DNA from: Novosphingobium sp. Rr 2-17
GTDB lineage: Bacteria > Pseudomonadota > Alphaproteobacteria > Sphingomonadales > Sphingomonadaceae
DNA length: 36,836 bases
Assembly (NCBI RefSeq): GCF_000272475.1
Contig: NZ_AKFJ01000153.1
Span: 1 to 36,836, forward strand
Direction of reading: 5' to 3'
The position numbers and the translations under genes were made by a program. Positions 23,787 through 30,360 of this stretch are shown here, piece after piece; the first letter of the stretch is position 1, and every line of letters starts with the position of its first letter. The notes below the pieces were generated by a model. That model was given only the letters and a program-made list of their open reading frames with translations. It made no database searches and was not told where the DNA came from.

Positions 23787-23858
23787 CATTGGCAATTAAT
23801 CTGGGCAGGAAGCCGCTCTGTTGGCGAGCAGACGCCGCTACGTTTGCAAGCACCTACA
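23787..23858 (-). repeat. Right terminal inverted repeat, with an additional site near 23755
   Basis: Read on the minus strand it begins TGTAGGTGCTTGC and pairs with 18871-18942 without gaps (61/72). Iterated sites, in minus-strand sense GTGCTTGCAAACG, CTGCTCGCCAAC, GTGCTCGCAATC and CTGCTTGCAAAC, fall at about 23840, 23820, 23780 and 23757. The last base is followed directly by the GCTAAT duplication. Confidence 0.85.
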
Positions 23859-23864
23859 GCTAAT
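23859..23864. repeat. Target-site duplication, right copy (GCTAAT)
   Basis: Identical to 18865-18870; marks the right boundary of the transposon and the break point in the hydrolase frame. Confidence 0.88.
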
Positions 23865-24197
23865 GGTGTGGTGAGCCGTATAAGCGGGTCTGCAGTCCTC
23901 TGGGAAAGCCTTCGGGGCATCACCCCCCAGCACACCGTACTTTTCGACCATAACGATGGCGGCGGTTGGCACGAGTTTCTTGGCTGCCTCAATATTGGCG
24001 CTGGACGTCACTGACATACATCCCGATCCCTGAGCTAGGACGAGGATGGGCTGTTGCGCTTCACTTGTTTGCCGGTCCAGATACCATGTGATCGTACTCC
24101 CATCGGGACGAACGCTGGAATGTGCCAATGGCCTCCCTACAGCCGCAGACCCGAAGGCCAAAAATGATAATGCGATGACCCAGCGCCACGGCTTCAT
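23859..24197 (-). pseudogene. Alpha/beta hydrolase, N-terminal half (split by the transposon)
   Basis: ATG 24197 has a near-perfect AAGGAGGTG ribosome-binding site. A signal peptide (MKPWRWVIALSFLAFGSAAVG) suggests a secreted or periplasmic enzyme. The mature part shows STITWYLDRQ, ILVLAQGSGCMSV (oxyanion-side loop) and VMVEKYGVLG, then breaks after AYTAHHTIS at the transposon. The frame runs on for six residues inside the element to a stop at 23838. The other half, with the Ser nucleophile, is at 18298-18870. The split gene is divergent from a MarR gene with a shared operator, so it was probably MarR-controlled. As it stands no active enzyme can be made. Confidence 0.88.
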
Positions 24198-24235
24198 GTA
24201 GCACCTCCTTGATGTGGACGCGTATGCATTTCAAT

Positions 24236-24257
24236 ATTATGTATGAGCCTACATAAT
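24236..24257. promoter_or_regulatory. MarR operator between hydrolase and regulator genes
   Basis: Perfect 8-bp arms ATTATGTA and TACATAAT around TGAGCC, in the 72-base gap between the divergent hydrolase (24197) and marR (24270) starts. Size and A/T content fit a MarR-dimer site. An in-frame ATG at 24243 lies inside this palindrome, which argues for the downstream start. Confidence 0.65.
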
Positions 24258-24269
24258 TGTAAAGGATGG

Positions 24270-24791
24270 ATGCTATGCGTGCCTGAAGCTGATGAAAGAG
24301 CCGGGGATTTTATCCGAACCGGAGGACTATTTTTCCTAGCCCATCGGTTGCGCCGGCTATCTGATGATCTGGTGACCGAATGCGAGCGGTGGTTCGCCGA
24401 AGCAGGAATCATCGCTCCGGCTCGAACAACGTCCATGCTCTATTTGATCGAAAAAGACGGGCCTCAGCGTATCACCGTGATCGCATCTGCTCTTCGGCAG
24501 TTCCATCCTGTCATCATAGATTGGGTGGGGAAGTTGAAGAAACTTGGCCTTGTCACAACAGCCATCGACCCTGTCGATCGCAGACGTACGATCGTCTCAC
24601 TCACTCAGACGGGTCGACAGGAAGTCGCTAAAATTCGCACAGCCGAAGCTGCGATCACAGCGGCGTACGCGGCCCTGGAAGACGAAACCGGGGTGAGTCT
24701 GATCGAAGGAGTTGCAATGTGGGAATCGGCTCTCTGTCACAAATCCTTATTGGTCCGGATCGGCGAGAATGAGGTTCCGCCACCCGCTTGA
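24270..24791 (+). CDS. MarR-family transcriptional regulator
   Basis: A regulator of about 173 residues from ATG 24270, with AAAGGA just upstream (spacing is short). An alternative ATG at 24243 falls in the palindromic operator. The winged helix-turn-helix is seen as TTSMLYLIEKDGPQRITVIAS, then FHPVIIDWVGKLKKLGLVTTAIDPVDRRRTIVSLTQTGRQEV, with the DxRRR wing motif of MarR proteins. Dimer helices lie at both ends (FFLAHRLRRLSDDLV; AEAAITAAYAALEDETG). It should repress itself and the divergent hydrolase from the site at 24236-24257, with release by a small phenolic or an oxidant. The transposon has left it without its likely target. Confidence 0.85.
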   Translation: MLCVPEADERAGDFIRTGGLFFLAHRLRRLSDDLVTECERWFAEAGIIAPARTTSMLYLIEKDGPQRITVIASALRQFHPVIIDWVGKLKKLGLVTTAIDPVDRRRTIVSLTQTGRQEVAKIRTAEAAITAAYAALEDETGVSLIEGVAMWESALCHKSLLVRIGENEVPPPA

Positions 24792-25133
24792 TCTCATCAA
24801 GAACGGACCCAGATATACGCTCTCATGACTGCCATCAGAGATGCTGGGCGAGTTTACTCCTTCGCCGGTCGTGAGACCAGCGTTTGCTTTCACCTTGGCG
24901 GGTGTGCCGCGGGCGCCTGATCGACGACGATTGATCATGCTCTCATCCGCGGATTGGTCACCGCACTACCCGTATCCGTCGCTGGGCTGATCCCCCGTCT
25001 AAGTCCGGGCGTCGGACGAACCTGCCCCACCGTACACCGTGGATTGCCCATCATAGTCGGGTGCCCACGGCACGCCGGCCAAGGCTATACAACTGGTGCG
25101 CTGGCGCCTCCTCTTGTTACGACCGCAGGACGG
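24792..25133. other. No assignable gene downstream of marR
   Basis: About 340 bases without a frame that has a ribosome-binding site and a known family. It ends at an IS1111/IS110 transposase remnant on the minus strand and may include that element's non-coding end. Confidence 0.35.
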
Positions 25134-25250
25134 TCAGTTTGCCAGTTCGGGTGAGACCCGCCTGGCAATGTCCCAAGCGTAGCCGATCAGTTCACGCGCG
25201 ATCGCGGTGGTCACCTTGGGCTGGGGCTTGTCCCAGAGACAGTCATTCCA
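25134..25250 (-). pseudogene. IS1111/IS110-family transposase, C-terminal fragment
   Basis: The minus-strand frame reads WNDCLWDKPQPKVTTAIARE, then LIGYAWDIARRV, ending at a stop at 25134. The WNDC.WDK.QPK.T..IARELxGFxWxIA pattern is the tail found in some IS110/IS1111-type transposases. Only 38 residues remain. The fragment overlaps the last codons of the recombinase gene (stop at 25243), so the insertion or deletion joint lies at that gene's 3' end. Confidence 0.5.
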
Positions 25251-26478
25251 GTTTAGACATTAAGCGCCCCGCCGCACCCTGTTCTGCAGCGAGATTGCGA
25301 TTGTACGCGAGCGGCATGCGCGGCGATTTCCAGCGCAAAGCGTCCATGATCCCCGCAAGATCCTCGCCGCTCGTGAAAAGGTCCTGGTTGAGCCCAACCC
25401 GCGTTGAATGCGCGCTGATCCCCTTGAGCAGCCGCGCCAGATCATCAGTCGTGAGATCGGCCAGCGCGCCAGCATCAAATGCCCGCTGGATCATCGATCG
25501 ATAAATCGGCCCGACCGACGCGGGATGGAGCGCCTCCGCCCCCACATCATACTCCACCCGTGCCGGCACCGCCGGTTTAGGCAGCGTCTTGCGGAGATCC
25601 CAGGCCTCACGGCTTGAGATGCTGTCGATTGACCGCCCACGTACCGCGGCTTTGGCTTTGTAGCGCCGGACATTCACGCGCCGAAACACCGCCCCCTTCT
25701 CGATCCCTGCCGCCTCTAGCCAGGCCGAGATTGCCCGGGCGGTCCGGGGGCTGAGATAGGCAGTCGCCCCCTCCCCTTCCTGATCGCCCTTGCTGCGCGG
25801 AATGCTGAGCAGCCGCGCATCCGGATCAATCGCCTCAATGATGTGCGCGACCTCGATCGCCACGAGCTCCGAGGCGCGCAGCCCGGTGTCATAGCCGGCT
25901 GAGAGCAACGCGCGGTTCCGCAGGCCGGGCAGATCATCGCCGCAGCTTTCGAGCAGCGCCCGCACATTGAGCCCGCGTGGGGTATCGCGCTCGACGTTGC
26001 GGACGGGCCCTTTGAACCGCAACGGCCGGGCCTGCGTCTGCGCGGTGCCGAGCCGGCGACGGATCGCCTGCAGGCGCAGTTTCACCAGCGAGGCCGGGGT
26101 CGGGTCCTTGAGATCGAGCAGCTGGTGGATCTTGGCGATCGACGCCTTGTAGCGGCCGAGCGAGGCCGGCTTGCTGCCCTGCCCTGCCCGCGCGTCGAGA
26201 TAATCGGCCACAACCTCCGGCGTCGCCGGCAGCGCGATCCGGTTGTGACGCCGGCACCAGAAATTGAACGCCTCGAGATCGGATTTCAGCGCGCGGATGC
26301 TGTGCGGCGAGGACGCTGCCTGGTACGCCGCGATCAGCGCCTGGTTGACGACGATGCGTGTCCCCGCGCGCATCTGCACGACGGCCCAGGACAGTTCGTC
26401 GGCCAAAGCCGCCGGCATCGGCGCCCCACGTTCCCCCACGAACGGGGCGTTCTCATCGATTGAAGCGGGGTGATCCAT
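25243..26478 (-). CDS. Tyrosine recombinase (phage-integrase family)
   Basis: A 411-residue site-specific recombinase. The N-terminal SAM-like core-binding part (SIRALKSDLEAFNFWCRRHN; ASLGRYKASIAKIHQLLDL) precedes a catalytic domain with Arg201 (DTGLRASELVAIE), Lys230 (SKGDQEG), His357-x-x-Arg360 (SAHSTRVG), Trp383 in the second His position (RWKSPRMP) and the nucleophile Tyr392 (AYNRNL). All key positions are filled. The start ATG is at 26478 next to a divergent RHE_PE00001-like gene, with a strong palindrome between them. On plasmids such enzymes often resolve multimers or move integrons and islands; the role here is unknown. The 3' end touches an IS remnant, but the ending AEQGAAGRLM looks natural. 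Confidence 0.88.
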   Translation of the reverse strand: MDHPASIDENAPFVGERGAPMPAALADELSWAVVQMRAGTRIVVNQALIAAYQAASSPHSIRALKSDLEAFNFWCRRHNRIALPATPEVVADYLDARAGQGSKPASLGRYKASIAKIHQLLDLKDPTPASLVKLRLQAIRRRLGTAQTQARPLRFKGPVRNVERDTPRGLNVRALLESCGDDLPGLRNRALLSAGYDTGLRASELVAIEVAHIIEAIDPDARLLSIPRSKGDQEGEGATAYLSPRTARAISAWLEAAGIEKGAVFRRVNVRRYKAKAAVRGRSIDSISSREAWDLRKTLPKPAVPARVEYDVGAEALHPASVGPIYRSMIQRAFDAGALADLTTDDLARLLKGISAHSTRVGLNQDLFTSGEDLAGIMDALRWKSPRMPLAYNRNLAAEQGAAGRLMSKLE

Positions 26479-26522
26479 CGGCGCGATGTGTAGCGCACCT
26501 TATAAAGAGAGGTCAAATATGG

Positions 26523-26550
26523 ACATGTGATAACTGCAATTATCACATGT
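26523..26550. promoter_or_regulatory. 28-bp palindrome between recombinase and RHE_PE00001-like gene
   Basis: Perfect 11-bp arms ACATGTGATAA and TTATCACATGT around CTGCAA, in the 130-base divergent gap. A second inverted pair, CGATGTGTAG at 26484-26493 and CTACACATCG at 26596-26605, flanks it close to the two start codons. Likely an operator or recombinase-binding site. Confidence 0.6.
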
Positions 26551-26608
26551 TTGTTTATGGACGATCCAAGCAGTTGTGCAATGATCGCCGTTTCACTACA
26601 CATCGAGC

Positions 26609-27775
26609 ATGGAGCGCTTCCATCCGCTGGCCGCCGATGCCGACATTTCGCCCGAGGATCTGGCTCTCACCCAAGCCGAATGCGCGCTCGCGCTGGGACG
26701 GCTCGATGGCCTTCTCGTCGGACTCTCGGCTAGTGAAGAACGGCTGTTTTGCGCAGGGCTGCTGCGCGCGGTGCTGCTCTCGGCCTTGGCACAGGCGGGC
26801 TTTGCCGACGCCGAATTGCGCTTCAACGCCTGGTTCGCCGGGATCGATCGCGCGCCGCAGGAGACCCCTCTCACGCCCTGCTCCGCCTACGCCGTAGTTC
26901 GCGCGCTGCTGGGCGAATTTGGCCTTCATCCCTGGGAACCGCTGGCCGAAGCCGCACGGACCATCGCTCTGGCCGCCCGCTTCAGTGCCGACCGCCCGAT
27001 GCAAGCGGAAGACGCGGATACGGGCGAGGCGATTGTCAGGGCGACCGAGCTAACCAGCCAAGCCGGTATTAGCAGCGACACCGCCCTGCCCTTCTCGGGG
27101 CTCGCGCGCCTCCACGCCCTGCTGCACCAGGATCCGCTGTTCGCACCGGTGGAGCGCGGACTGCGTACGTTCTCGCTTGGTGGGCGCGACGTAACGATCG
27201 AGCAGGCCGCGCCGCGCACGCCGCTCTGGGCCGTGGACGCGGTGCTGGGCCGCGTGATGACCGAGTGCGGGGCGTGGCAGCTCTCCCTCCCCTGCCCCGG
27301 CGCGATCACCGCCGAGGCGCTGCAGCCTCACCTCTGGCCGGGTGAAGGCGCGATGGTGGCGGCCCGCAGCCTCCAGGGTAGCCTGGCGCGGCTTGCGGGC
27401 TTGATTAAGGACGCGCGCGCGCGCGCAGCGCTGATGGACGCGCACCTGAGACACCTGCGCTCGAGCGCGCGGGCGCCGCAAGTCTGGACCGTGCTCGCGG
27501 GGTTCGCACCGCTCGGGCTCGACCAGATGACCTCTGCGTTCGGGGTCAGCCGGCGCGGCACCTATGCGGTTGGGGACGCCCTCATCTCGGCAGGCCTTGC
27601 GCGGCGGGAAATCGTCAAGGGCAAGGTCCTGCTCGCCGCCGAAGAGCCGATCCCGTCTCGGCTGTCGCCGTCCTTAGATCAGGCTCCCGCCCTCTCCCGT
27701 CCGGCGCTTGCCGAATTCGACGCGGCAATGGCCGAGATCGACCGGTTGCTCGTCCGTAGTTCCGGGCAAATTTGA
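26609..27775 (+). CDS. RHE_PE00001-like (DUF1612-type) plasmid-associated protein with C-terminal HTH
   Basis: A 388-residue protein matching, as I recall the family, the RHE_PE00001 / DUF1612 group common on alphaproteobacterial plasmids beside recombinases. The body is alpha-helical and Ala-rich (ALGRLDGLLVGLSASEERLFCAGLLRAVLLSALAQ), with a central PLPFSGLARLHALL-like segment and RGLRTFSLGGRDVTIE, and a C-terminal winged helix (GFAPLGLDQMTSAFGVSRRGTYAVGDALISAGLARRE). It starts at ATG 26609 close to an inverted repeat and divergent from the tyrosine recombinase. DNA binding is inferred from the C-terminal domain; no enzymatic motif is visible. Some family members have an N-terminal Fic-like region, not evident here. 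Confidence 0.65.
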   Translation: MERFHPLAADADISPEDLALTQAECALALGRLDGLLVGLSASEERLFCAGLLRAVLLSALAQAGFADAELRFNAWFAGIDRAPQETPLTPCSAYAVVRALLGEFGLHPWEPLAEAARTIALAARFSADRPMQAEDADTGEAIVRATELTSQAGISSDTALPFSGLARLHALLHQDPLFAPVERGLRTFSLGGRDVTIEQAAPRTPLWAVDAVLGRVMTECGAWQLSLPCPGAITAEALQPHLWPGEGAMVAARSLQGSLARLAGLIKDARARAALMDAHLRHLRSSARAPQVWTVLAGFAPLGLDQMTSAFGVSRRGTYAVGDALISAGLARREIVKGKVLLAAEEPIPSRLSPSLDQAPALSRPALAEFDAAMAEIDRLLVRSSGQI

Positions 27776-27898
27776 GCGAACCACGCACGAAAGTGATTTC
27801 CCCTTTGTAGGGGGATGCTGCCAGCCTGCGGCCGTGGCGAGTCTGCTAAACATCACTCCGTGGGCGCGAAGAAGCTCCTGCGGACCTCCAAGGGCTGT

Positions 27899-28912
27899 TC
27901 AGACCCAGTGTTGGTCTAGCACCGCGCGAATGGCCTCCTCCGCCTCCTGACGAGACGCCCCGCCCTTGCTGAGCAAGGTCAAGCGGATACCCTTCCGGTC
28001 GGCGCCCTCGATTCGCAAAATAGGTTTCCCCCCCGCGCTTGCTATCGTTTCAGGCTTTCCTGACTTCTTGGGGGATCCTGACTTCGTGGGGGGATCCACC
28101 GCCAGGGCTAACGCCTTGATCACGTCGAGCACCGGCATCGGATGTCCACTGTTTTCCTGGGCCGTGGCTAGGCGTGCTGCCTCTCGGAACGCCCGCTCCT
28201 TCCGATCAGCTGGCTTCAAAAGCGCTTTCAGGGCAATCGCATTGCGGACGCCGAGCTCTTGCGGCTCGCTGAAGGCGCAGGTCAACTCTGTTGGCAAGCG
28301 CGCGAGATCGAGATAACGCGTCAGCCAGCTTTCGGAGACCTTCAGCCTTTCGGCCATCGTCCTCTGCCGCCCGTCATAGTAGGCGTCGAGAGCGCGCAGA
28401 TAATCCCTCGCCCTTTCCAGATCCGTCAGGTCATCGCGAGCGCGGTTCTCGATGTCGGCTAACCGAAAGGCTTCCTCATCACCAATCGCGCGCACATCGA
28501 CGAGAAACTTGAAGTCCGGATAGTTGTGAGAACGGAGCCAGCTGATCGACCAATGCCGACGCGCTCCGCAGATAACTTCGAAGTCGTGATCGGGGTCCCC
28601 GGCCACCCTCCGAACGATAGCGGGGATTTCCTGTCTGCCCTGCGCTTTGATGCTCTCTATCAGGTCTGCGCACCGTTCCTCGCTCAACAGGGCATAGTCG
28701 CGATTATGACCTGCCCACATTCTGCATCTTGAGGGGTCAACGAGTTCATGCGTTCTGTTGACCACGGCTCCAGACGCCAGATCCGCCAGGCGGTTGGAAC
28801 GCCCCGTTAGCACGTTTGCAGCTATGCTCGATCGACGAGGTGCCGCCACTTCCTCAGATAGGTCTATGCCCGCAGCTAGATCGGCCGCAAAGCCGCTGTT
28901 TTTCCTGCTCAT
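27899..28912 (-). CDS. parB: ParB-family partition protein (centromere binding)
   Basis: A 337-residue CTP-switch-type ParB. The ParB/Sulfiredoxin domain is seen in RCADLIESIKAQGRQEIPAIVRRV, FEVICGARRHWS (the GxRR motif) and AIGDEEAFRLADIENRARDDLT; the DNA-binding helix-turn-helix follows in QRTMAERLKVSESWLTRYLDLARLP; the C-terminus (LSKGGASRQEAEEAIRAVLDQ) is for dimerisation. ATG 28912 has GAGGGAGG upstream, better than a GTG nine codons earlier. It is the second gene of parA-parB, 79 bases after parA, and this gap contains two parS-like palindromes to which it probably binds. Confidence 0.9.
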   Translation of the reverse strand: MSRKNSGFAADLAAGIDLSEEVAAPRRSSIAANVLTGRSNRLADLASGAVVNRTHELVDPSRCRMWAGHNRDYALLSEERCADLIESIKAQGRQEIPAIVRRVAGDPDHDFEVICGARRHWSISWLRSHNYPDFKFLVDVRAIGDEEAFRLADIENRARDDLTDLERARDYLRALDAYYDGRQRTMAERLKVSESWLTRYLDLARLPTELTCAFSEPQELGVRNAIALKALLKPADRKERAFREAARLATAQENSGHPMPVLDVIKALALAVDPPTKSGSPKKSGKPETIASAGGKPILRIEGADRKGIRLTLLSKGGASRQEAEEAIRAVLDQHWV

Positions 28913-28931
28913 ACGAGCCTCCCTCGGAGAG

Positions 28932-28949
28932 AATTGCACGCGTGCAATT
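28932..28949. promoter_or_regulatory. parS-like palindrome 1 (parA-parB gap)
   Basis: AATTGCACG and CGTGCAATT form a perfect 18-bp palindrome about 20 bases upstream of the parB start. The same core occurs at 30336-30355, and a related one at 28964-28985. Probable ParB-binding site, which could also control parB. Confidence 0.65.
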
Positions 28950-28963
28950 TTCCTGATTTGGCC

Positions 28964-28985
28964 GATATTGCACGGGTGTAATATC
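28964..28985. promoter_or_regulatory. parS-like palindrome 2, imperfect (parA-parB gap)
   Basis: GATATTGCACG and GGTGTAATATC, 22 bp with one arm mismatch and an asymmetric centre. It lies six bases past the parA stop and 15 bases from palindrome 1. It shares the ATTGCACG half with the two perfect sites. Confidence 0.55.
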
Positions 28986-28991
28986 GGCTCC

Positions 28992-30194
28992 TCATGCCAA
29001 CGCCTCTTGGCGCAACCGCTTCTGGTGGCTCGGCCACATCGAGCGGATATCGACCTCGATCTCGGAGTTCACGCCGTCCAAGTAATTGAGGCAGCGGTTG
29101 CGGACCGCAGAACTCGTGCTCGGGCCATCAAGCTCATAAACGGTCATCAATCGAGCGGTCGCATTATCGATTTCTGCCGAGTCCTTGAGCGGTGTGCGCA
29201 CCATTGCGTGGCCGAAGAGTGTTCGCATGAGCTGCAAAAGCTCTTTTTGCATCGATTTGTTCTCATCGACCTTCGAGGCGACAAAGCGCAGGAACCTCAG
29301 CTCCGGCGCCATTCCGCGTTCGGCCAAGTCCTCAATGGTTTCATCCAGCATCGACAGGAATGCCGCAGTGGATGAGAAATCCATCACCGTTGGCGGCACC
29401 GGCACCACCAAGGCATTCGCCGCCCGGAGCACCGATAGTGAGATCGCACCAAGAGCTGGCGGCGGGTCCATCACGACGACGTCGAAACGATCCGCGATGC
29501 TTTCGACGCCTTCCTTCAAACGATCGAGTAACGACGGACTCCCCCGCGCCATTCGTGCCGCTAGCTCATATTCAGAGTTGAACAGGCGCAAATTCGCAGG
29601 GATGAGCTCCAAACCGTCAAAATGCGTCTTGCGTAGAGCGTAATCGAGCGACGACCGCTCTCCCTCCCGAAGAAAGGGATAAAGCGTGTCGTCCTCTTCA
29701 AGATCGAGGTCAGGGACATACCCAAACAGAGTCGTTGCCGACGCTTGGCTATCGCAATCAAGGAGCGCAACACGGTAACCTCTGATCGCGAGATACTGGG
29801 CTAAGTGGACTGCAACGGTCGATTTGCCGACCCCGCCCTTGAAGTTCTGGACGGCCACAACGCAGCATGGGTCTTCGGGAGCCCGATACGGCCTAGTCCC
29901 GAAAACCCCGCGCATGTCGTTGATCTGTGCCAACGTATAGCGTTCGCGGCGATTGTTGTCCGAACGAGCCGGTTCTGGGAGTCGGCCGTCCTTCTCGGCA
30001 TCTCGAATCGCAGCCGGCGTCCGGCCCACAAGTTCGGCCGCCCTGCCAATCGTGAACGTAGGTTCACGCCGATCGTCAGCACGGGCGCTCCGCGCAGAAT
30101 CGCGAAGCTTTTGGAGGACCGACGAGGTCCGACTAGCTAGCGTGGCGACCGACACCAGGTGCTCGGCTTCCTCTATCTCAAGACCGTTCGACAA
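28992..30194 (-). CDS. parA: ParA-family partition ATPase (type Ia, with N-terminal HTH)
   Basis: A 400-residue Walker-type ATPase. A MerR-like helix-turn-helix covers about residues 47-95 (FTIGRAAELVGRTPAAIRDAEKDGRLP). The deviant Walker A KGGVGKST is at about 119-126, a second Asp motif at ALLDCDSQASAT and Walker B at DVVVMDPPPALG. Long type Ia ParA proteins repress their own operon and position the plasmid with ParB. The annotated start is a TTG at 30194 with AAAGGTGG about five bases upstream; no nearer ATG fits as well. It is flanked by parS-like palindromes: one upstream at 30336-30355 and two between it and parB. Confidence 0.92.
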   Translation of the reverse strand: MSNGLEIEEAEHLVSVATLASRTSSVLQKLRDSARSARADDRREPTFTIGRAAELVGRTPAAIRDAEKDGRLPEPARSDNNRRERYTLAQINDMRGVFGTRPYRAPEDPCCVVAVQNFKGGVGKSTVAVHLAQYLAIRGYRVALLDCDSQASATTLFGYVPDLDLEEDDTLYPFLREGERSSLDYALRKTHFDGLELIPANLRLFNSEYELAARMARGSPSLLDRLKEGVESIADRFDVVVMDPPPALGAISLSVLRAANALVVPVPPTVMDFSSTAAFLSMLDETIEDLAERGMAPELRFLRFVASKVDENKSMQKELLQLMRTLFGHAMVRTPLKDSAEIDNATARLMTVYELDGPSTSSAVRNRCLNYLDGVNSEIEVDIRSMWPSHQKRLRQEALA

Positions 30195-30335
30195 ATGCCC
30201 ACCTTTCGCAATTGGGCAGGTGGTACACTCACTTGCGCATTTTGGTCAACAAATTCGGAAATTTCGAAAGTTGGGGTGTCCTGACGGAACTGAGGTGGCA
30301 GTTTGGATGCCTATCCTGACTCTGCGGGGGAGCCG

Positions 30336-30355
30336 AAATTGCACGCGTGCAATTT
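30336..30355. promoter_or_regulatory. parS-like palindrome 3 (rep-parA gap), possibly also a terminator
   Basis: AAATTGCACG and CGTGCAATTT, a perfect 20-bp palindrome five bases past the rep stop codon and about 140 bases upstream of parA. It is the same sequence as palindrome 1. A T-run follows on the plus strand, so a terminator-like hairpin is possible, but the sequence identity at separate sites favours protein binding. Confidence 0.65.
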
Positions 30356-30360
30356 TTTCC

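Larger units (their letters stand above)
18871..23858 (+). mobile_element. Tn552/Tn402-like transposon with HU gene (4,988 bp)
   Basis: A complete-looking element bounded by TGTAGG and CCTACA with 72-bp imperfect inverted repeats and a 6-bp GCTAAT duplication. It carries, left to right: an 86-residue unknown and a GNAT gene (minus strand), then serine resolvase, DDE transposase, AAA+ ATPase and HU (plus strand). The transposase-ATPase-resolvase set, iterated end sites and 6-bp duplication are those of Tn552/Tn5053/Tn402-type elements; no TniQ is seen. It interrupts an alpha/beta hydrolase whose halves lie on both flanks. All mobility genes look intact, so it may be active. The exact family name is not settled from sequence alone. 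Confidence 0.88.

Noticed and set aside
22629..23795. Minus-strand frame of 388 codons covering the ATPase and HU genes
   Set aside because: Spans two real genes on the other strand and their gap, with no domain of its own.
30336..30360. Rho-independent terminator after rep
   Set aside because: The hairpin could act so on the plus strand, but rep is on the minus strand, and the same palindrome recurs in the parA-parB gap, favouring a binding site.
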